Of a stretch of DNA of 64,000 bases, positions 20,468 to 31,035 are shown one piece after another. Position numbers and translations under genes: made by a program. The notes under the pieces were generated by a model. That model searched no databases, was not told the DNA's origin, and worked only from the letters and a program-made list of their open reading frames with translations. Position 1 is the stretch's first letter; every line of letters begins with the position of its first letter. Where the stretch lies: positions 1-64,000 of IMG/VR virus record IMGVR_UViG_3300010354_000054. The stretch is one strand, 5' to 3'. The DNA comes from a virus.

Positions 20468-23035
20468 TCAAGTTACCGTCAGTCCGTTCGGTCCGAATTG
20501 CAACGATGTGAGAGTTGCATCAGTAATTAATAAGAGGTCTTCTTCTTGTCTCAGTTTTGCTTCTCCGTCGAAGTAAGGAACAGACGAAGTGACCTCGGGA
20601 CTTAGGTTTTGTGATATCGTGAGGCGTGGATCGACTTTTTCGTTGTAGATGTAACCTATCCCTCTTTCGTCTTTCTTGTATCTTTGACGAACGAAGTTTA
20701 CTTCTGCTACAGAGGGTCCCAAGTTTTCAAAATTGTTATTTTTTAACAAATAATTTTCTTGATCAAAGTCAACCACTTGATCGTTTGAATCAAAAGATAC
20801 ATTGACAAATTTTGTATACTGTCTTTGCTCAAGCATGTCTCTAAATTGACCGAATTTGTCTCTTCTAAATATTGCCCTTGTGTTAGTGGGAAATCCGCTG
20901 TAAAGACCGTACTTCCAGCCTCTTATCTCGGGAGATACACACAGTATGTGTGATTCATATATCGAAGAAGATCCTGTCACAAGGCTAGCATTTGAAAAAA
21001 TTGCATTTTCATCATAAGGACTGCTAAGAAATGCTGGGTCAAATCTATTGTCAACTATCTTCTTTTTATATCGTGGATAGTTGTTACCACCAATCTTTTT
21101 TCCTTTGTAGTCTGGTTTTATCGAGGTTAATTGTGTAACTTTGAAATTTTTAATGGCTGCAACGTACGGTTGCAGTGGTGACGATCCAAGAATTCCGTGC
21201 AAAATAGATCCAAATATAAAAGAAATTCTATATTCTCCGGGTTCGAAGAGGTAACCTTTTGCTTCGTTGTTGTAAAGACCTGAATAATTTGCACCCAAAA
21301 ATCCATTTTCTTTTGAATCGTACTTACTCATAAATCCCTGAGCTTTAGATCCCACTTCTACGGCTGTTCCTACGACAGAATCCAGCACGATAACTGATCC
21401 TAACGGATTGTATGTGGGCATATTATAAGCGTCTACGCTGTTTTGATGCGTAGGAACCCCGGGAACACCTGAAAAGACTACGGTAAGAGATGCTAGATAA
21501 TCAGCAGCTACACCTCTTTCGTAGCTAAAATGCCACGGAAAAGAAGAAGTTACGTCAACAGACGCAATGGAAAAATCGTCTGCTAGCATTCCTGGATTGC
21601 CTGAAAATCCTGTATAAGTTTCTGAAACTAATGCGTACTGGTCTGTGTACGATGAAGGAAACCAATAAAGTCCGTCATCACCCGGCGTGCTTGATGACAA
21701 GTAGTAGTAGTTATTAGAAGAAATATTTGCACTTCCTGATTTTTGCTGTCTTTTCCATGACCAATAAGGACTTGGTGCATTAGACCAGGATACTATTAGA
21801 TTACTATTATTTAAATCTTTATACCACTCTGATTCTGTTTTTCCCGTTGATTTTCCGACAGTAAAGTCTGTTAAGCTTCCTGAGATCGCGGAGTCGTCTA
21901 ATACAAAGTCTCCATAGGTCAAATTATTGACATCTCCGAATCCAAAAAGAAACTTAATTGTGTCTGAAGAGCTAATTGAAGACGTTAGAAATTCCGCTGC
22001 TAAATTCTTTGTTAATTTTAGACTGCTATACGAAGTAAGATAATCGTGGGAAACTTTTTTTGAAAAGTCTACATCGCACGGAATCATAACGCAGTAACCG
22101 CCGTCGGGTGTATCTCCAAGGGAACTTGAAGATTCAAATCTTATATTGTGCTTCTGTGATCCTGAAGTTACAGTTACAAATTTTCTAAGGCTGTTACGGG
22201 CATTTGCTGGGAGTTCGCTTGGATCAATAAAACCTGGAAGAAGAGGTACAAATCTTTCAACGGGCTTTCTGTTCTTTTCAATTATAGAAGTCGGCACATG
22301 AGACTTAGAAAATCTCTCTAAGTCTACGCTATTCTGTAGCGCCCTGGGATATGAACAACTTAAGACATAGTCTACTTCTATCGATGAAAAATCAACTCCC
22401 ATATTTTTTTTGAAATTTAACAGCCTGTTGTTGGGAGAGTATTTATTTTCATAAGGATAGGACCAAGTCCACGTATTGTTTGTAGTAGAATCAAAATCAA
22501 GATCTTCTTGATCTCTACTTGTTGTGTAGTAATTAAAGAAAAGATACCCGACAGAAGAAGTCACGAAGTTTTCATAGGGGCTTAGGAATCTTTGCGTCTT
22601 GCTTCTATTAAGCGTCCATACTTCTGAACTATCTACCCTAAGACAAGCATTCACGTCTGGTAGACATGAATCATAATATCTTTCATTTTTGTCAAAGGCT
22701 TGCGAAATTCTATATGCCGTTCTTGAAACTTTTTCATTTCCAGGTGTTATTCTGCTCGAAAGGAAAGGATTTTCTAAAAGAGCTGCAGTTCCCTCTGCGT
22801 ATTCAGGCTGAGTTGCAGAATTTGAAAAAAATTTACTAAAGTATCTTCCACGAAGTCCCTCAGTAAGAACAGTTTTTGTTCCTATCTTTGTAGACTTTAA
22901 AATTGAACCCGTTATGTAATCATCTTGCATCGTTCCGTAGAACGATGCTTCGTAAAATGTGTCAAACTGATCTAATACAGGTTCATTTCCTATTACGTCC
23001 TTAATGACGTCAGTGAAGAATTTTTCGCTGCTCAT
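20468..23035 (-). CDS. large virion protein, probable tail/baseplate component (855 aa)
   Basis: An 855-residue protein rich in Ser, Tyr, Asn and Gly, with many SSS and TGS strings as in beta-rich virion proteins. It has no membrane segment or enzyme motif. It overlaps the next upstream gene by four bases (ATGA) and runs straight into fibre 3. With 23032-24678 and 24675-26000 it forms a tight trio between the lectin-like baseplate protein and the fibres. It could connect the fibre to the baseplate. The family was not recognised, and the structural role is inferred from position and composition. Confidence 0.75.
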   Translation of the reverse strand: MSSEKFFTDVIKDVIGNEPVLDQFDTFYEASFYGTMQDDYITGSILKSTKIGTKTVLTEGLRGRYFSKFFSNSATQPEYAEGTAALLENPFLSSRITPGNEKVSRTAYRISQAFDKNERYYDSCLPDVNACLRVDSSEVWTLNRSKTQRFLSPYENFVTSSVGYLFFNYYTTSRDQEDLDFDSTTNNTWTWSYPYENKYSPNNRLLNFKKNMGVDFSSIEVDYVLSCSYPRALQNSVDLERFSKSHVPTSIIEKNRKPVERFVPLLPGFIDPSELPANARNSLRKFVTVTSGSQKHNIRFESSSSLGDTPDGGYCVMIPCDVDFSKKVSHDYLTSYSSLKLTKNLAAEFLTSSISSSDTIKFLFGFGDVNNLTYGDFVLDDSAISGSLTDFTVGKSTGKTESEWYKDLNNSNLIVSWSNAPSPYWSWKRQQKSGSANISSNNYYYLSSSTPGDDGLYWFPSSYTDQYALVSETYTGFSGNPGMLADDFSIASVDVTSSFPWHFSYERGVAADYLASLTVVFSGVPGVPTHQNSVDAYNMPTYNPLGSVIVLDSVVGTAVEVGSKAQGFMSKYDSKENGFLGANYSGLYNNEAKGYLFEPGEYRISFIFGSILHGILGSSPLQPYVAAIKNFKVTQLTSIKPDYKGKKIGGNNYPRYKKKIVDNRFDPAFLSSPYDENAIFSNASLVTGSSSIYESHILCVSPEIRGWKYGLYSGFPTNTRAIFRRDKFGQFRDMLEQRQYTKFVNVSFDSNDQVVDFDQENYLLKNNNFENLGPSVAEVNFVRQRYKKDERGIGYIYNEKVDPRLTISQNLSPEVTSSVPYFDGEAKLRQEEDLLLITDATLTSLQFGPNGLTVT

Positions 23036-24678
23036 GGGGTGTAGCTGTTTCCTGCTCTTACATATGAGCCGTAGAAAGTTATGTTTATGGAACCGGTGTT
23101 TAACTGAACGTCATGTCCATTCAAGCTTGTTGTGCATGGTATTGAATTAATATATGAAGAGGAAAGAAGAGTTCCTATCCCCTTTGTTTCAGCGTCTGGA
23201 TTTGTCGTTGTATTGATGTCGATCTTTAGATTTTTGAAAGCGGGTCTTGTCTTGCTTACGGCAAGAACTAGTCTTTCTCCTGGGTAGATTAGATAGGGAG
23301 AGGGTCTACTTGATGCAAAATAGCTCTTAGCGATACTGATCGCTGTATTTGGTGTGTGATTGGCAAAAGAGCTTAATGCTGAAATTGTAGACTGCCTTTC
23401 TGATTCATTAGAAATGTAGAGATCGTTTTTCTGGAGACCATCTTTTCTTAGATTGCTTTGATCTGTCGTATATTCTCTTCCAAATATAGAACCACCGCTC
23501 GGAGAAAATCCAGACATTCCCCTGCCAAAGGAGTCAATCCCTGTCAATACAGTAGAATAAGGCTTGTAATAGTCCTGTGAAATTTTACTGTTAATCCAAG
23601 AGATGAGCTGTGAAGATCCTGGATTTATTATTGAGTCTGCTGAAAATGTATAAATACCGTTAGATATGGATGCCTCCGATTTTACCTGGATGCTGCCCGT
23701 AAAGAATCTTTTTGTGCCGTTTTTCTCGGGTTTTACTAAACAATCTACCTCGTCTGTGTCTACGCCGTTTCTTCCGAGAGACCAAAGCAGAAATTTGTAA
23801 GGAGAAGGAGAATAACCTCCTGACATAATTGGAGCTAAAATTACCTCTCTGTTTGTGTCTTCTTCATGAGTTATCATGCTGTGACATATTAAGTCTCTTA
23901 TTGATCCTGTTCCGTAATTCTTTTGGCAGAATAGAGAGAGTGTAATACCAGGTCCACCTTGATCTACTAGAAAAATTTCAGTAACTCCGCCACCTACGGA
24001 ACCTCCATTTTTTGTCAAATCACCACCAGAAGATGTTGCAAAATTTAGACTTGTCTTGTCGTAAAACCATCCGCTTCCAAGACAAATTGGTAATTCAAAA
24101 ACTACTTTTTCTATTAGAAAAGGATCTTGTACGGGTATTGTGAAGGTTTCTGAAGAAGACGCTTCGTAAGAAGAATTACGTTGAACACTTTTTGGAAAGT
24201 CTCTGGACATGTATTCACTTTGCTTGTCCCTAGAGAGCGTTGGTCCTATGTATCCAAAATTATCTTCTATCTTCTGAGCGTAACCATCTGGGTACATATT
24301 TCTCTGTATTGAAAGACTACCTGATACAACTGCATTCCCAAGACAGTCAAATCCTATTGCATCTTCTATGAATGTGGAACCATTTGTAAGTGCTGTTCTA
24401 ATGCTTACATTTCCAAAAGGGCCAACGTGATCTTTTAGAGAAGTGTTCGGTATGTTCCATTGCCCAGTAGACGCATTGAAATAGTATAAACTGCTGCTGT
24501 TTGGAAGCATTTGCGTTCTATTTTTTACAGCAAATGCTATTCTTATTTGTTCTTTGCTGGAGAGATTTGCTGAAAAGCTTCCTGGTGTCTCACCTATTGA
24601 AGCAATAGATCCTGTTGCATAGAAAGGATCGTTATTGTTTCCTTGTTCAAATCTTGCGTCCTCAGAAAAAGGCTTCAT
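23032..24678 (-). CDS. large virion protein (548 aa), unknown family
   Basis: A 548-residue Ser/Gly/Asn-rich soluble protein of the same style as its neighbours (SSSYE, TGSI-, SGG strings). It overlaps both neighbours by four bases, so translation is probably coupled and stoichiometry may be linked. No known domain was recognised. The context (baseplate genes before, fibres after) suggests a baseplate or tail-collar part. Confidence 0.72.
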   Translation of the reverse strand: MKPFSEDARFEQGNNNDPFYATGSIASIGETPGSFSANLSSKEQIRIAFAVKNRTQMLPNSSSLYYFNASTGQWNIPNTSLKDHVGPFGNVSIRTALTNGSTFIEDAIGFDCLGNAVVSGSLSIQRNMYPDGYAQKIEDNFGYIGPTLSRDKQSEYMSRDFPKSVQRNSSYEASSSETFTIPVQDPFLIEKVVFELPICLGSGWFYDKTSLNFATSSGGDLTKNGGSVGGGVTEIFLVDQGGPGITLSLFCQKNYGTGSIRDLICHSMITHEEDTNREVILAPIMSGGYSPSPYKFLLWSLGRNGVDTDEVDCLVKPEKNGTKRFFTGSIQVKSEASISNGIYTFSADSIINPGSSQLISWINSKISQDYYKPYSTVLTGIDSFGRGMSGFSPSGGSIFGREYTTDQSNLRKDGLQKNDLYISNESERQSTISALSSFANHTPNTAISIAKSYFASSRPSPYLIYPGERLVLAVSKTRPAFKNLKIDINTTTNPDAETKGIGTLLSSSYINSIPCTTSLNGHDVQLNTGSINITFYGSYVRAGNSYTP

Positions 24679-26000
24679 GAATTCATCAATCTTTCGCTTA
24701 GAATAATACTATCTTTTAGAGAAGAATCAAACATACCGGGTCTGATTGTTCTCTCTACTCTTATGCCTCCCGGGCTGCATATTTCTGAAGCCGATCTTGA
24801 CATCAAACCAACAGAAGAAGTCAATAGAGTAGAAGGTATCATGGAAGGATATTCTATAAGCTGCGAGTTACAAGCTATAGTATTAAGATCGTTAAACTCC
24901 GATCCTGCTGAAATGAATGATGAGTTGTCTCTCTCGCCTAATATAGATTTATTTTGTTTTCTAAACGTACTTTTCTTGTATCCACCGTATGCTATTGAAT
25001 CAGTTCCTCTATCAGTTTGGTCATAAACAAAGCCGCAGGTTACAGATCTCTCTCTTGCTGTAACATACGTAGTGCCGCCCGGAGGTAGACTCTCAAGCAC
25101 AGATTCCATGTCTGCCGTGTACGTTGAATTTGACTCTTCGCCTCTTGGATAAATTTTATCTTCAAAGAAGGACGCAGGATTCTCGTCCATGTTGAAATAT
25201 CCTTCTGCAGGACCTACTCCGACGGATCCGTTACCAGTGCTTAATTTTTTTACGTCAGACGCGTCAAGAAAGAAAGCGTAATTCTTTCTTGTCCTATCAA
25301 ACTCTTCTACAGAAACTACAGAATCGGAAGAATTCCTCCAGTTTATGTTACCATTTCCAAATTGTCCTTTTGTTGAATGAGGCTCAAAAGGAAAGTTTAT
25401 TGAAAAATTCGCTATTACAGGCCTGATTGGAAAAGGTTCGATTATTCCGTTTAGAACGTGATTTTCTGCTTCGTTACTGTTAGAAGTTATTATGGGATAT
25501 GAGAAATCCTGAGACGATTTGACATAAGCAACAGGGTTAAATACTTCTATCTCGTAATAAGTGTCTGGTCCCAGTATGTCTAAGTCAGAATAACCGAATC
25601 TGAGAGACTCGTATAAATGACCTGGTGTGCCTGCCGTTATCTTTGCCACACCTGCTGTCCAGTGCTTTTCCTGTGTTATTTCTACACCGTTTCTATAAGA
25701 ATCGATGCTTGAAGAAACAAGATAGTCATTAGCAGAAGAAAGAATCTTTCTTTGATTACCGCTAGAATCTACTGCTACTGAGCTTGTCAGGTAAGAATCT
25801 GAATTAAAGACGTTGTCGTCTTTAATGATTCTTTTTCTTGACATGAGTCCAGCTACAGAATTCGATCCAGACAAACGAGAAGCCGAAGTTGTCTCTACAA
25901 AGTAGTTAGCTCTCCTCGTCCGTATCTGTTCTTTTGTGTCAAAGTAATTTCCTTCACTATCGATGTTAATGAAGTCTATTTTTCTTGCTTGCTGCGGCAT
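24675..26000 (-). CDS. large virion protein (441 aa), unknown family
   Basis: A 441-residue soluble protein rich in Ser and Asn, beginning MPQQARKIDFIN. Its ATG lies three bases after the upstream stop, and its end overlaps the next gene by four bases. No catalytic or membrane features were seen. It is probably a tail or baseplate structural protein by position. The family was not recognised. Confidence 0.72.
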   Translation of the reverse strand: MPQQARKIDFINIDSEGNYFDTKEQIRTRRANYFVETTSASRLSGSNSVAGLMSRKRIIKDDNVFNSDSYLTSSVAVDSSGNQRKILSSANDYLVSSSIDSYRNGVEITQEKHWTAGVAKITAGTPGHLYESLRFGYSDLDILGPDTYYEIEVFNPVAYVKSSQDFSYPIITSNSNEAENHVLNGIIEPFPIRPVIANFSINFPFEPHSTKGQFGNGNINWRNSSDSVVSVEEFDRTRKNYAFFLDASDVKKLSTGNGSVGVGPAEGYFNMDENPASFFEDKIYPRGEESNSTYTADMESVLESLPPGGTTYVTARERSVTCGFVYDQTDRGTDSIAYGGYKKSTFRKQNKSILGERDNSSFISAGSEFNDLNTIACNSQLIEYPSMIPSTLLTSSVGLMSRSASEICSPGGIRVERTIRPGMFDSSLKDSIILSERLMNS

Positions 26001-26003
26001 AAT

Positions 26004-29000
26004 TCAGTACTTCTTCAACTTTCCGACAATTTGCTGAACAAGCAAGCTGTCTTCTATAGTCTGCCTTTGTCCGAGGTAGTTGTCACTGTGTCTATAGATG
26101 TTCTTGTGTCTTTCAAGCATGTGAGACTCAACAACGTAGTTCGTACCCTTATAGAGAGTTTTGCTCGGAATCAACTGCTCAATGAAAGAAGAGATTGACA
26201 CATCAAACCACCTGTAGAACTCAAGAAACTTTCTAAAGTCGGGCTTTCCTGAGAGTCTATTGAAGTAGACATCTCTGAGGCGCTCTAGATCTGGGTAGTC
26301 AGGAGAGAACATTAGTTCAGGTGATCCAAGAGCGTCGTTCAATACGTCGAACGACGAGAACATCGAAATTATGTCTTTGTCGAGGGAGTCAACCATCGAA
26401 AACTCAATTGATAGTCTTAGATCGTCTTGCGGTTCTTCTTGCAAGAACCTCTCAGCACTGAGATAGGTAGGTGCAGGCAAAGCCCAAGGATTTTCTTCTA
26501 GAAGACTGCTGTCTTCGAAGCTTCTTATTCTTATCTTGTCTTCTGTGGCAGCCTCATCAAAGAAGGGAGAGAGATAAGAGTAGTTGAATATCTCACCAAC
26601 GAGAGCTCTCTCACCAGGCTCGTAGCCTGTACCAGAAGCTGTTAGATTATTTTTACTAAAGTCCAGGAACTGTATGTTTCCAAGACTATCTGTATTTTTC
26701 TCAGGTTGCTTCTGTAGCGTGTCCATTCTAAGCTTCTGGAATGAGCCTGACAGACGCGACGTGAAGTTGTAGTTTATGAAGGGATCTTCGACACCCACAG
26801 ACTTGGGATTTCTTACGTGCTCCTTCCACTCTTCTGTTGTCATAGATTTCGACCAGAATCTAAGATTTGCAGCTCTTCCCAAGAACTGTGTTGTCCTCGC
26901 TATGTCATCAACTTCTAGCGTGTTATTTAAGAATAAGTAACTAATTCCGCTTGGTATGTTTTGATTTGTACCTATCGACACCATAGCGCCTCGGGAATTG
27001 TAACTAAGAGATCCCGATCTAAATGCATTTCCTTCACCAGAATTCTGCTCGTAAAAGTAGGATGATGCAACATATGTTTCGGAGAGATCTCCGGATTCAC
27101 ATTTTCCTACTCTCAAGTAGTATGAAGAAGAAACATTAGATGATATTTCATCGTTTCTAGTGCATCCAAGAGAAACATTCCATATGTCTCCATCGAACAA
27201 ACCTTTTCCTTTCATGTCGACACTTAATGTCAAGAGAGGTGACCCTGAAGACATTCCAGGTCTGATATATGCATTTACTCTAGCGGGTTGATGTGGATAT
27301 TCAGAGTGTTGTGTAGCAACTACGTTTGCTATGAGACCAACTTGCGAAGCAGGATTGCTACCTGTCACAATCATTCTAAAGAGAGATTGTCCTTCTACAT
27401 TAGCAGCATTTGTTAGATTTTGAGGTGGCACTTTAAACACACCTTCAAGGTTCCAAGAACCAGATGTTAACAATCCATCCCACCCGTAGTTAGTACCTGC
27501 GTTTTTTCCATCACTTCCCAGATAAAAACTTCCAACAGGAGATGGGAATCCTGGTTCGATTCTTGAGGCGGACAATGGCGCTGTCGTGACAAGAGAAGAC
27601 GTCAGAAATTCTACCATTGCAGACGACTCTATCCTCTTCTCTCTGGCAGAGGATATCTGCTTTATTGATGGCCCACCATATTCTCTTATTCTCAAGCTAT
27701 TGTCAGGATCTATTCCGACAGATCTCAGGAAAGACTTAATACTGTGCTGAGTGCCCTTAGACTTAATGATGTCAGGCATGTTTATTAGCACTCTTCTCAG
27801 AAGTATTGATTGTATCTTCTTGAGGGGCGTCTCAAAATTTGTCAGTCCTTCAATCGATTGTCCTTCCGCAAATTGTTCTACTGTGGCGTTATTGAAAAAT
27901 TTGGGGAGATAGAAGCCATAGTGTCTGACCATGTCCTCCAAGAAGTTGTCAGGAATGCTTGCTTCGTCGTCATAACTAACAGTCTTTAACGTCACAAATG
28001 CATCGATGTAAGTCTTTATTTCATCAAAAAACTTGGCCCAAATATAGAGAAACGACAGAATTATCTGTACAGAGCCTCGCTTGCCTTGGCCAGGTATTCC
28101 TTCTCCCCCATAAGGATTTCCACCATTTCCTTCTACGTTTTCAAATCCGTCTTGGGAGGCGCCCTCTAAGAGGTAATGTTGCGGTATTAATTTGATGATG
28201 TTGTTTGGATTATTTCTATCAAAGTTGCTTGCTGAGACTAGCAGCTGTGAGTTGAAAGAAAGTATTTCTGAATAGGCAGGGAATAGAATTTTTTGAAAAT
28301 CTTTTCTCTCGTTGACTAAAAGGTTATTTTCATCTTCCGCTGCGTTTATTCTCAGCGCTGGATTGAAATTATTTATGTTTGAATGCAAAGAATTGCCGGA
28401 GCTGTCTAGTACTATTGAGTCTATTGATGAGTTACCATTTAGAGAAAGCGACCCTCCCGGCTCGTTAAATCTATAGTAAAGCTTTAGATCAGGTGTAGAG
28501 TACAGTCCCATTGAAGAAAACATCATTTGGGTCTTTTCATCTCTAACGGAATGAAACAGTCTTAACTCGTCTAGAGTTCCGCTTAATGTTTGCGTTGGCG
28601 TAACGAGAGACGAGCCTGAATAAAAAGAGCTACCAGAACCAATCAAGAAATAAGCGTCGTCGATGTTCATCTTTTGAATTTTCAAAAGATTTTCACTTTG
28701 TGACTCAAGCTTCTCATTTACGAAAAACTGAAGTCTGTGATCTCTTGCGTCTTGCTTGTTTAGGACTAGACACAAGTGATTGTATCTTCCTTTCACGAGT
28801 GAGGTAGAAACACTGTTTCTTACGGATCCGGAGGACACACAAAAGACAGCTTTTGTCGAATCAGTTGACGTAGAAGGCTCAAGGTAAAAAGTAAAACCAT
28901 CAACTGCAGAAGAAGACTTTTGAAAGACAACCTGCGTATCGTTCGTAATTGTGGGTAAAAATAGAAGAACTTCTATTGACAAAGAATCTTCATCCCCCGG

Positions 29001-29501
29001 ATTCAACACGGGATCTCCCTTTTTATTTTTCGCAAGGTCTGGGTAAAGGGTACCAGACTTATCTTTTACAGATATCCAGTTTCCGCTTGTTTCTGATGGT
29101 ACTTCTCCGACCTGTGTACCGGAAAAATGAAGAGCTCCTGACCAGCTTGGAAAAGAATCGAAAACCCACTTCTCGTATCCCGTCAGAGAATCAAGAAATT
29201 CTTCTACTTCCTTTTTGGTTCCGTCAAACGGATAGCCGTTAATTATTTTGTTGAAAGCTTCGTTGACTTTAACTTCTGCAGATGAGAAAAAAGTATGATT
29301 TTCGAATTTAGACCAGTCAAGATTTAATTGCTGCGTACTTTTTAGTGGGTAGTCTAATGGATCGTATTTAAAAGAGTCTTGACTTTCACTGTTAGAGTCC
29401 GAGAGATTAAAATCAGAATACGTCAGCTGTATTGGCTTAGATTCTTTTATTGAATTTCTTATAAAAGACGGAACAAAAGGAGAGTTAGAGCGTGTGGTCA
29501 T
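26004..29501 (-). CDS. large baseplate/tail protein with two LamG (concanavalin A-like) domains (1165 aa)
   Basis: It starts at an ATG with a good ribosome site (GGAG). Residues about 150-330 look like a LamG/concanavalin A-like lectin fold (SIEVLLFLP, NHLCLVLNKQ, GTLDELRLFHSV). A second one lies about 690-920 (YLFLNNTLEV, LRFWSKSMTTEEW). The middle part (IDAFVTLKTVSYDD, FYLPKFF) and the C-terminus (FLEFYRWFDVSISSFIEQLIPSKT) resemble large structural proteins of marine myoviruses. It follows the gp6-like and DNRLRE-like genes, so a peripheral baseplate protein that binds carbohydrate or carries fibres is likely. Lectin folds in virions often bind glycans; the substrate is unknown. Confidence 0.8.
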   Translation of the reverse strand: MTTRSNSPFVPSFIRNSIKESKPIQLTYSDFNLSDSNSESQDSFKYDPLDYPLKSTQQLNLDWSKFENHTFFSSAEVKVNEAFNKIINGYPFDGTKKEVEEFLDSLTGYEKWVFDSFPSWSGALHFSGTQVGEVPSETSGNWISVKDKSGTLYPDLAKNKKGDPVLNPGDEDSLSIEVLLFLPTITNDTQVVFQKSSSAVDGFTFYLEPSTSTDSTKAVFCVSSGSVRNSVSTSLVKGRYNHLCLVLNKQDARDHRLQFFVNEKLESQSENLLKIQKMNIDDAYFLIGSGSSFYSGSSLVTPTQTLSGTLDELRLFHSVRDEKTQMMFSSMGLYSTPDLKLYYRFNEPGGSLSLNGNSSIDSIVLDSSGNSLHSNINNFNPALRINAAEDENNLLVNERKDFQKILFPAYSEILSFNSQLLVSASNFDRNNPNNIIKLIPQHYLLEGASQDGFENVEGNGGNPYGGEGIPGQGKRGSVQIILSFLYIWAKFFDEIKTYIDAFVTLKTVSYDDEASIPDNFLEDMVRHYGFYLPKFFNNATVEQFAEGQSIEGLTNFETPLKKIQSILLRRVLINMPDIIKSKGTQHSIKSFLRSVGIDPDNSLRIREYGGPSIKQISSAREKRIESSAMVEFLTSSLVTTAPLSASRIEPGFPSPVGSFYLGSDGKNAGTNYGWDGLLTSGSWNLEGVFKVPPQNLTNAANVEGQSLFRMIVTGSNPASQVGLIANVVATQHSEYPHQPARVNAYIRPGMSSGSPLLTLSVDMKGKGLFDGDIWNVSLGCTRNDEISSNVSSSYYLRVGKCESGDLSETYVASSYFYEQNSGEGNAFRSGSLSYNSRGAMVSIGTNQNIPSGISYLFLNNTLEVDDIARTTQFLGRAANLRFWSKSMTTEEWKEHVRNPKSVGVEDPFINYNFTSRLSGSFQKLRMDTLQKQPEKNTDSLGNIQFLDFSKNNLTASGTGYEPGERALVGEIFNYSYLSPFFDEAATEDKIRIRSFEDSSLLEENPWALPAPTYLSAERFLQEEPQDDLRLSIEFSMVDSLDKDIISMFSSFDVLNDALGSPELMFSPDYPDLERLRDVYFNRLSGKPDFRKFLEFYRWFDVSISSFIEQLIPSKTLYKGTNYVVESHMLERHKNIYRHSDNYLGQRQTIEDSLLVQQIVGKLKKY

Positions 29502-29511
29502 TTTTGTCTCC

Positions 29512-31023
29512 TCATGTGTTTAGTCTTTTTTCTATTCTGAAGACTCCTGATACGTCTTTAAACACGCTCTTCGCTCCATTGTGTGATATCATTATATCAA
29601 TCTTGTAGGTTCTGCCTTGAGAAAGGTTCGACATGTCAAGTTTGAAAAACATTCCTGAGGAATCACTTGATACTTTAGTTGAATTTTTTGTTTCGTCAAA
29701 TGGTATCACTACTTCATCAGAAACTGCATCACGTATCTGGTAAAAAGTGTCCCTGATCACAGACCGCGGTGACTCCACGGGAAGTCTTGAAAGCTTTATC
29801 TTTGGGTTTGATTCGTCAAAAATGTTAACCCTAACGTCCGCTTCTTCATCCAAAAAATAAGAATCTTTTAGATCTGTAATTGTCACAACAAACTTTTTTA
29901 TATCTCTAGAAGATCCCCTTGCAGGCATTTCGAAATAGATCTTGCTGCCAGTGAGATATCCCACAGATCCATCAATAGAAGACCATATAGGAGTAAATTC
30001 TATTGAGCTGGAGTTTGCTATCTTTAGCTTTAGTGATGGGTCTGACGAGGCTAAGTTAACTGTCGCTGTGTAAGTTCCTGTTACAGGATTTGATCCGAGA
30101 GATAATTGAGAACCGTTAAATTGGGTCTCGTAAACACCACCAGAAATTTCAGTCAATAACCTTAATATCAAACAGTTGCTACCTGTTATCTGTGCTAAGG
30201 AGCTTCCCGAAAGTATGTTTGACAGATCACTACCAGCGTAGCTGTAAAGATTTATTCTGCAGTCTGTATCGAAAGTTAAGTTCTGTGTGTCATCTGAGAC
30301 AGAATCGTCGAATCCAAAAACAAGTTTTGGTCTTTTTAGCTCACTATAAGCACTCCTAGATGCAAATCTTTTTACGAAATAAGTCTGTCCATTGTCTTCA
30401 AGAGAATTTTTAAAACTTATTCTAAGACCGCTGTCGGGTAACTCTCCTGATAACGTTGCTGACACGATAGACGTGACATCTACTACAAGATCTTCTGATC
30501 CGTCTACAAATCTTTGAACAACTTCTGTAGATGCAAGACTCAAAGAGCTTGTTATGTAATCACCTTGATCTGACGAATCTACGCCAAGTCCGCATCCGGG
30601 AGACAACCAGACAGTGTCTGAAGATGCAGACAACCAGTTGCATACATCGTAGTCAGAAAAGTATGTAATGTCTTTACCGACGCCTTCTGAAAAAGAAGCC
30701 GAAAGCGGAAATACGCTCACATCAAAGTTGACAGGAGTTGTTTGTCCACCGTATACATCTTTTAGGTGCAATTTGCACCAAAAACTGTCGTCTCCGAAAT
30801 CTACTTTTCCTTGACCAACAAGCTTCTTAATTTCTGATAGGTCGAAATGTATCAGAATCCTTGACAGCTCTGTGTTGGGTGACGAACCAGAAAAAGATGC
30901 TCCGTAAATCTTGAATAGATCGAGCGTACCAGAACCGCCTGTATTCGAGTTATTCTTTCTTTCACCGCGAATTACCTTGTTGGTAATGTAGGCGTCTTTG
31001 TCTGCTTTGACTATTTTAATCAT
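29512..31023 (-). CDS. virion protein with DNRLRE-like N-terminal domain (503 aa)
   Basis: The first 230 or so residues (ADKDAYITNK, DLFKIYG, SRILIHFDLSEI, VVDVTSIV, RPKLVFGF) look like the DNRLRE-type beta-sandwich found in carbohydrate-linked surface proteins and marine phage virions. The rest is beta-rich and Ser/Asp-rich with no recognised motif. A good ribosome site (AGGAAG) precedes the ATG. It sits between gp6 and the LamG protein, 12 bases after gp6, so it is probably part of the baseplate periphery. Confidence 0.75.
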   Translation of the reverse strand: MIKIVKADKDAYITNKVIRGERKNNSNTGGSGTLDLFKIYGASFSGSSPNTELSRILIHFDLSEIKKLVGQGKVDFGDDSFWCKLHLKDVYGGQTTPVNFDVSVFPLSASFSEGVGKDITYFSDYDVCNWLSASSDTVWLSPGCGLGVDSSDQGDYITSSLSLASTEVVQRFVDGSEDLVVDVTSIVSATLSGELPDSGLRISFKNSLEDNGQTYFVKRFASRSAYSELKRPKLVFGFDDSVSDDTQNLTFDTDCRINLYSYAGSDLSNILSGSSLAQITGSNCLILRLLTEISGGVYETQFNGSQLSLGSNPVTGTYTATVNLASSDPSLKLKIANSSSIEFTPIWSSIDGSVGYLTGSKIYFEMPARGSSRDIKKFVVTITDLKDSYFLDEEADVRVNIFDESNPKIKLSRLPVESPRSVIRDTFYQIRDAVSDEVVIPFDETKNSTKVSSDSSGMFFKLDMSNLSQGRTYKIDIMISHNGAKSVFKDVSGVFRIEKRLNT

Positions 31024-31035
31024 TATTTCTTCCTA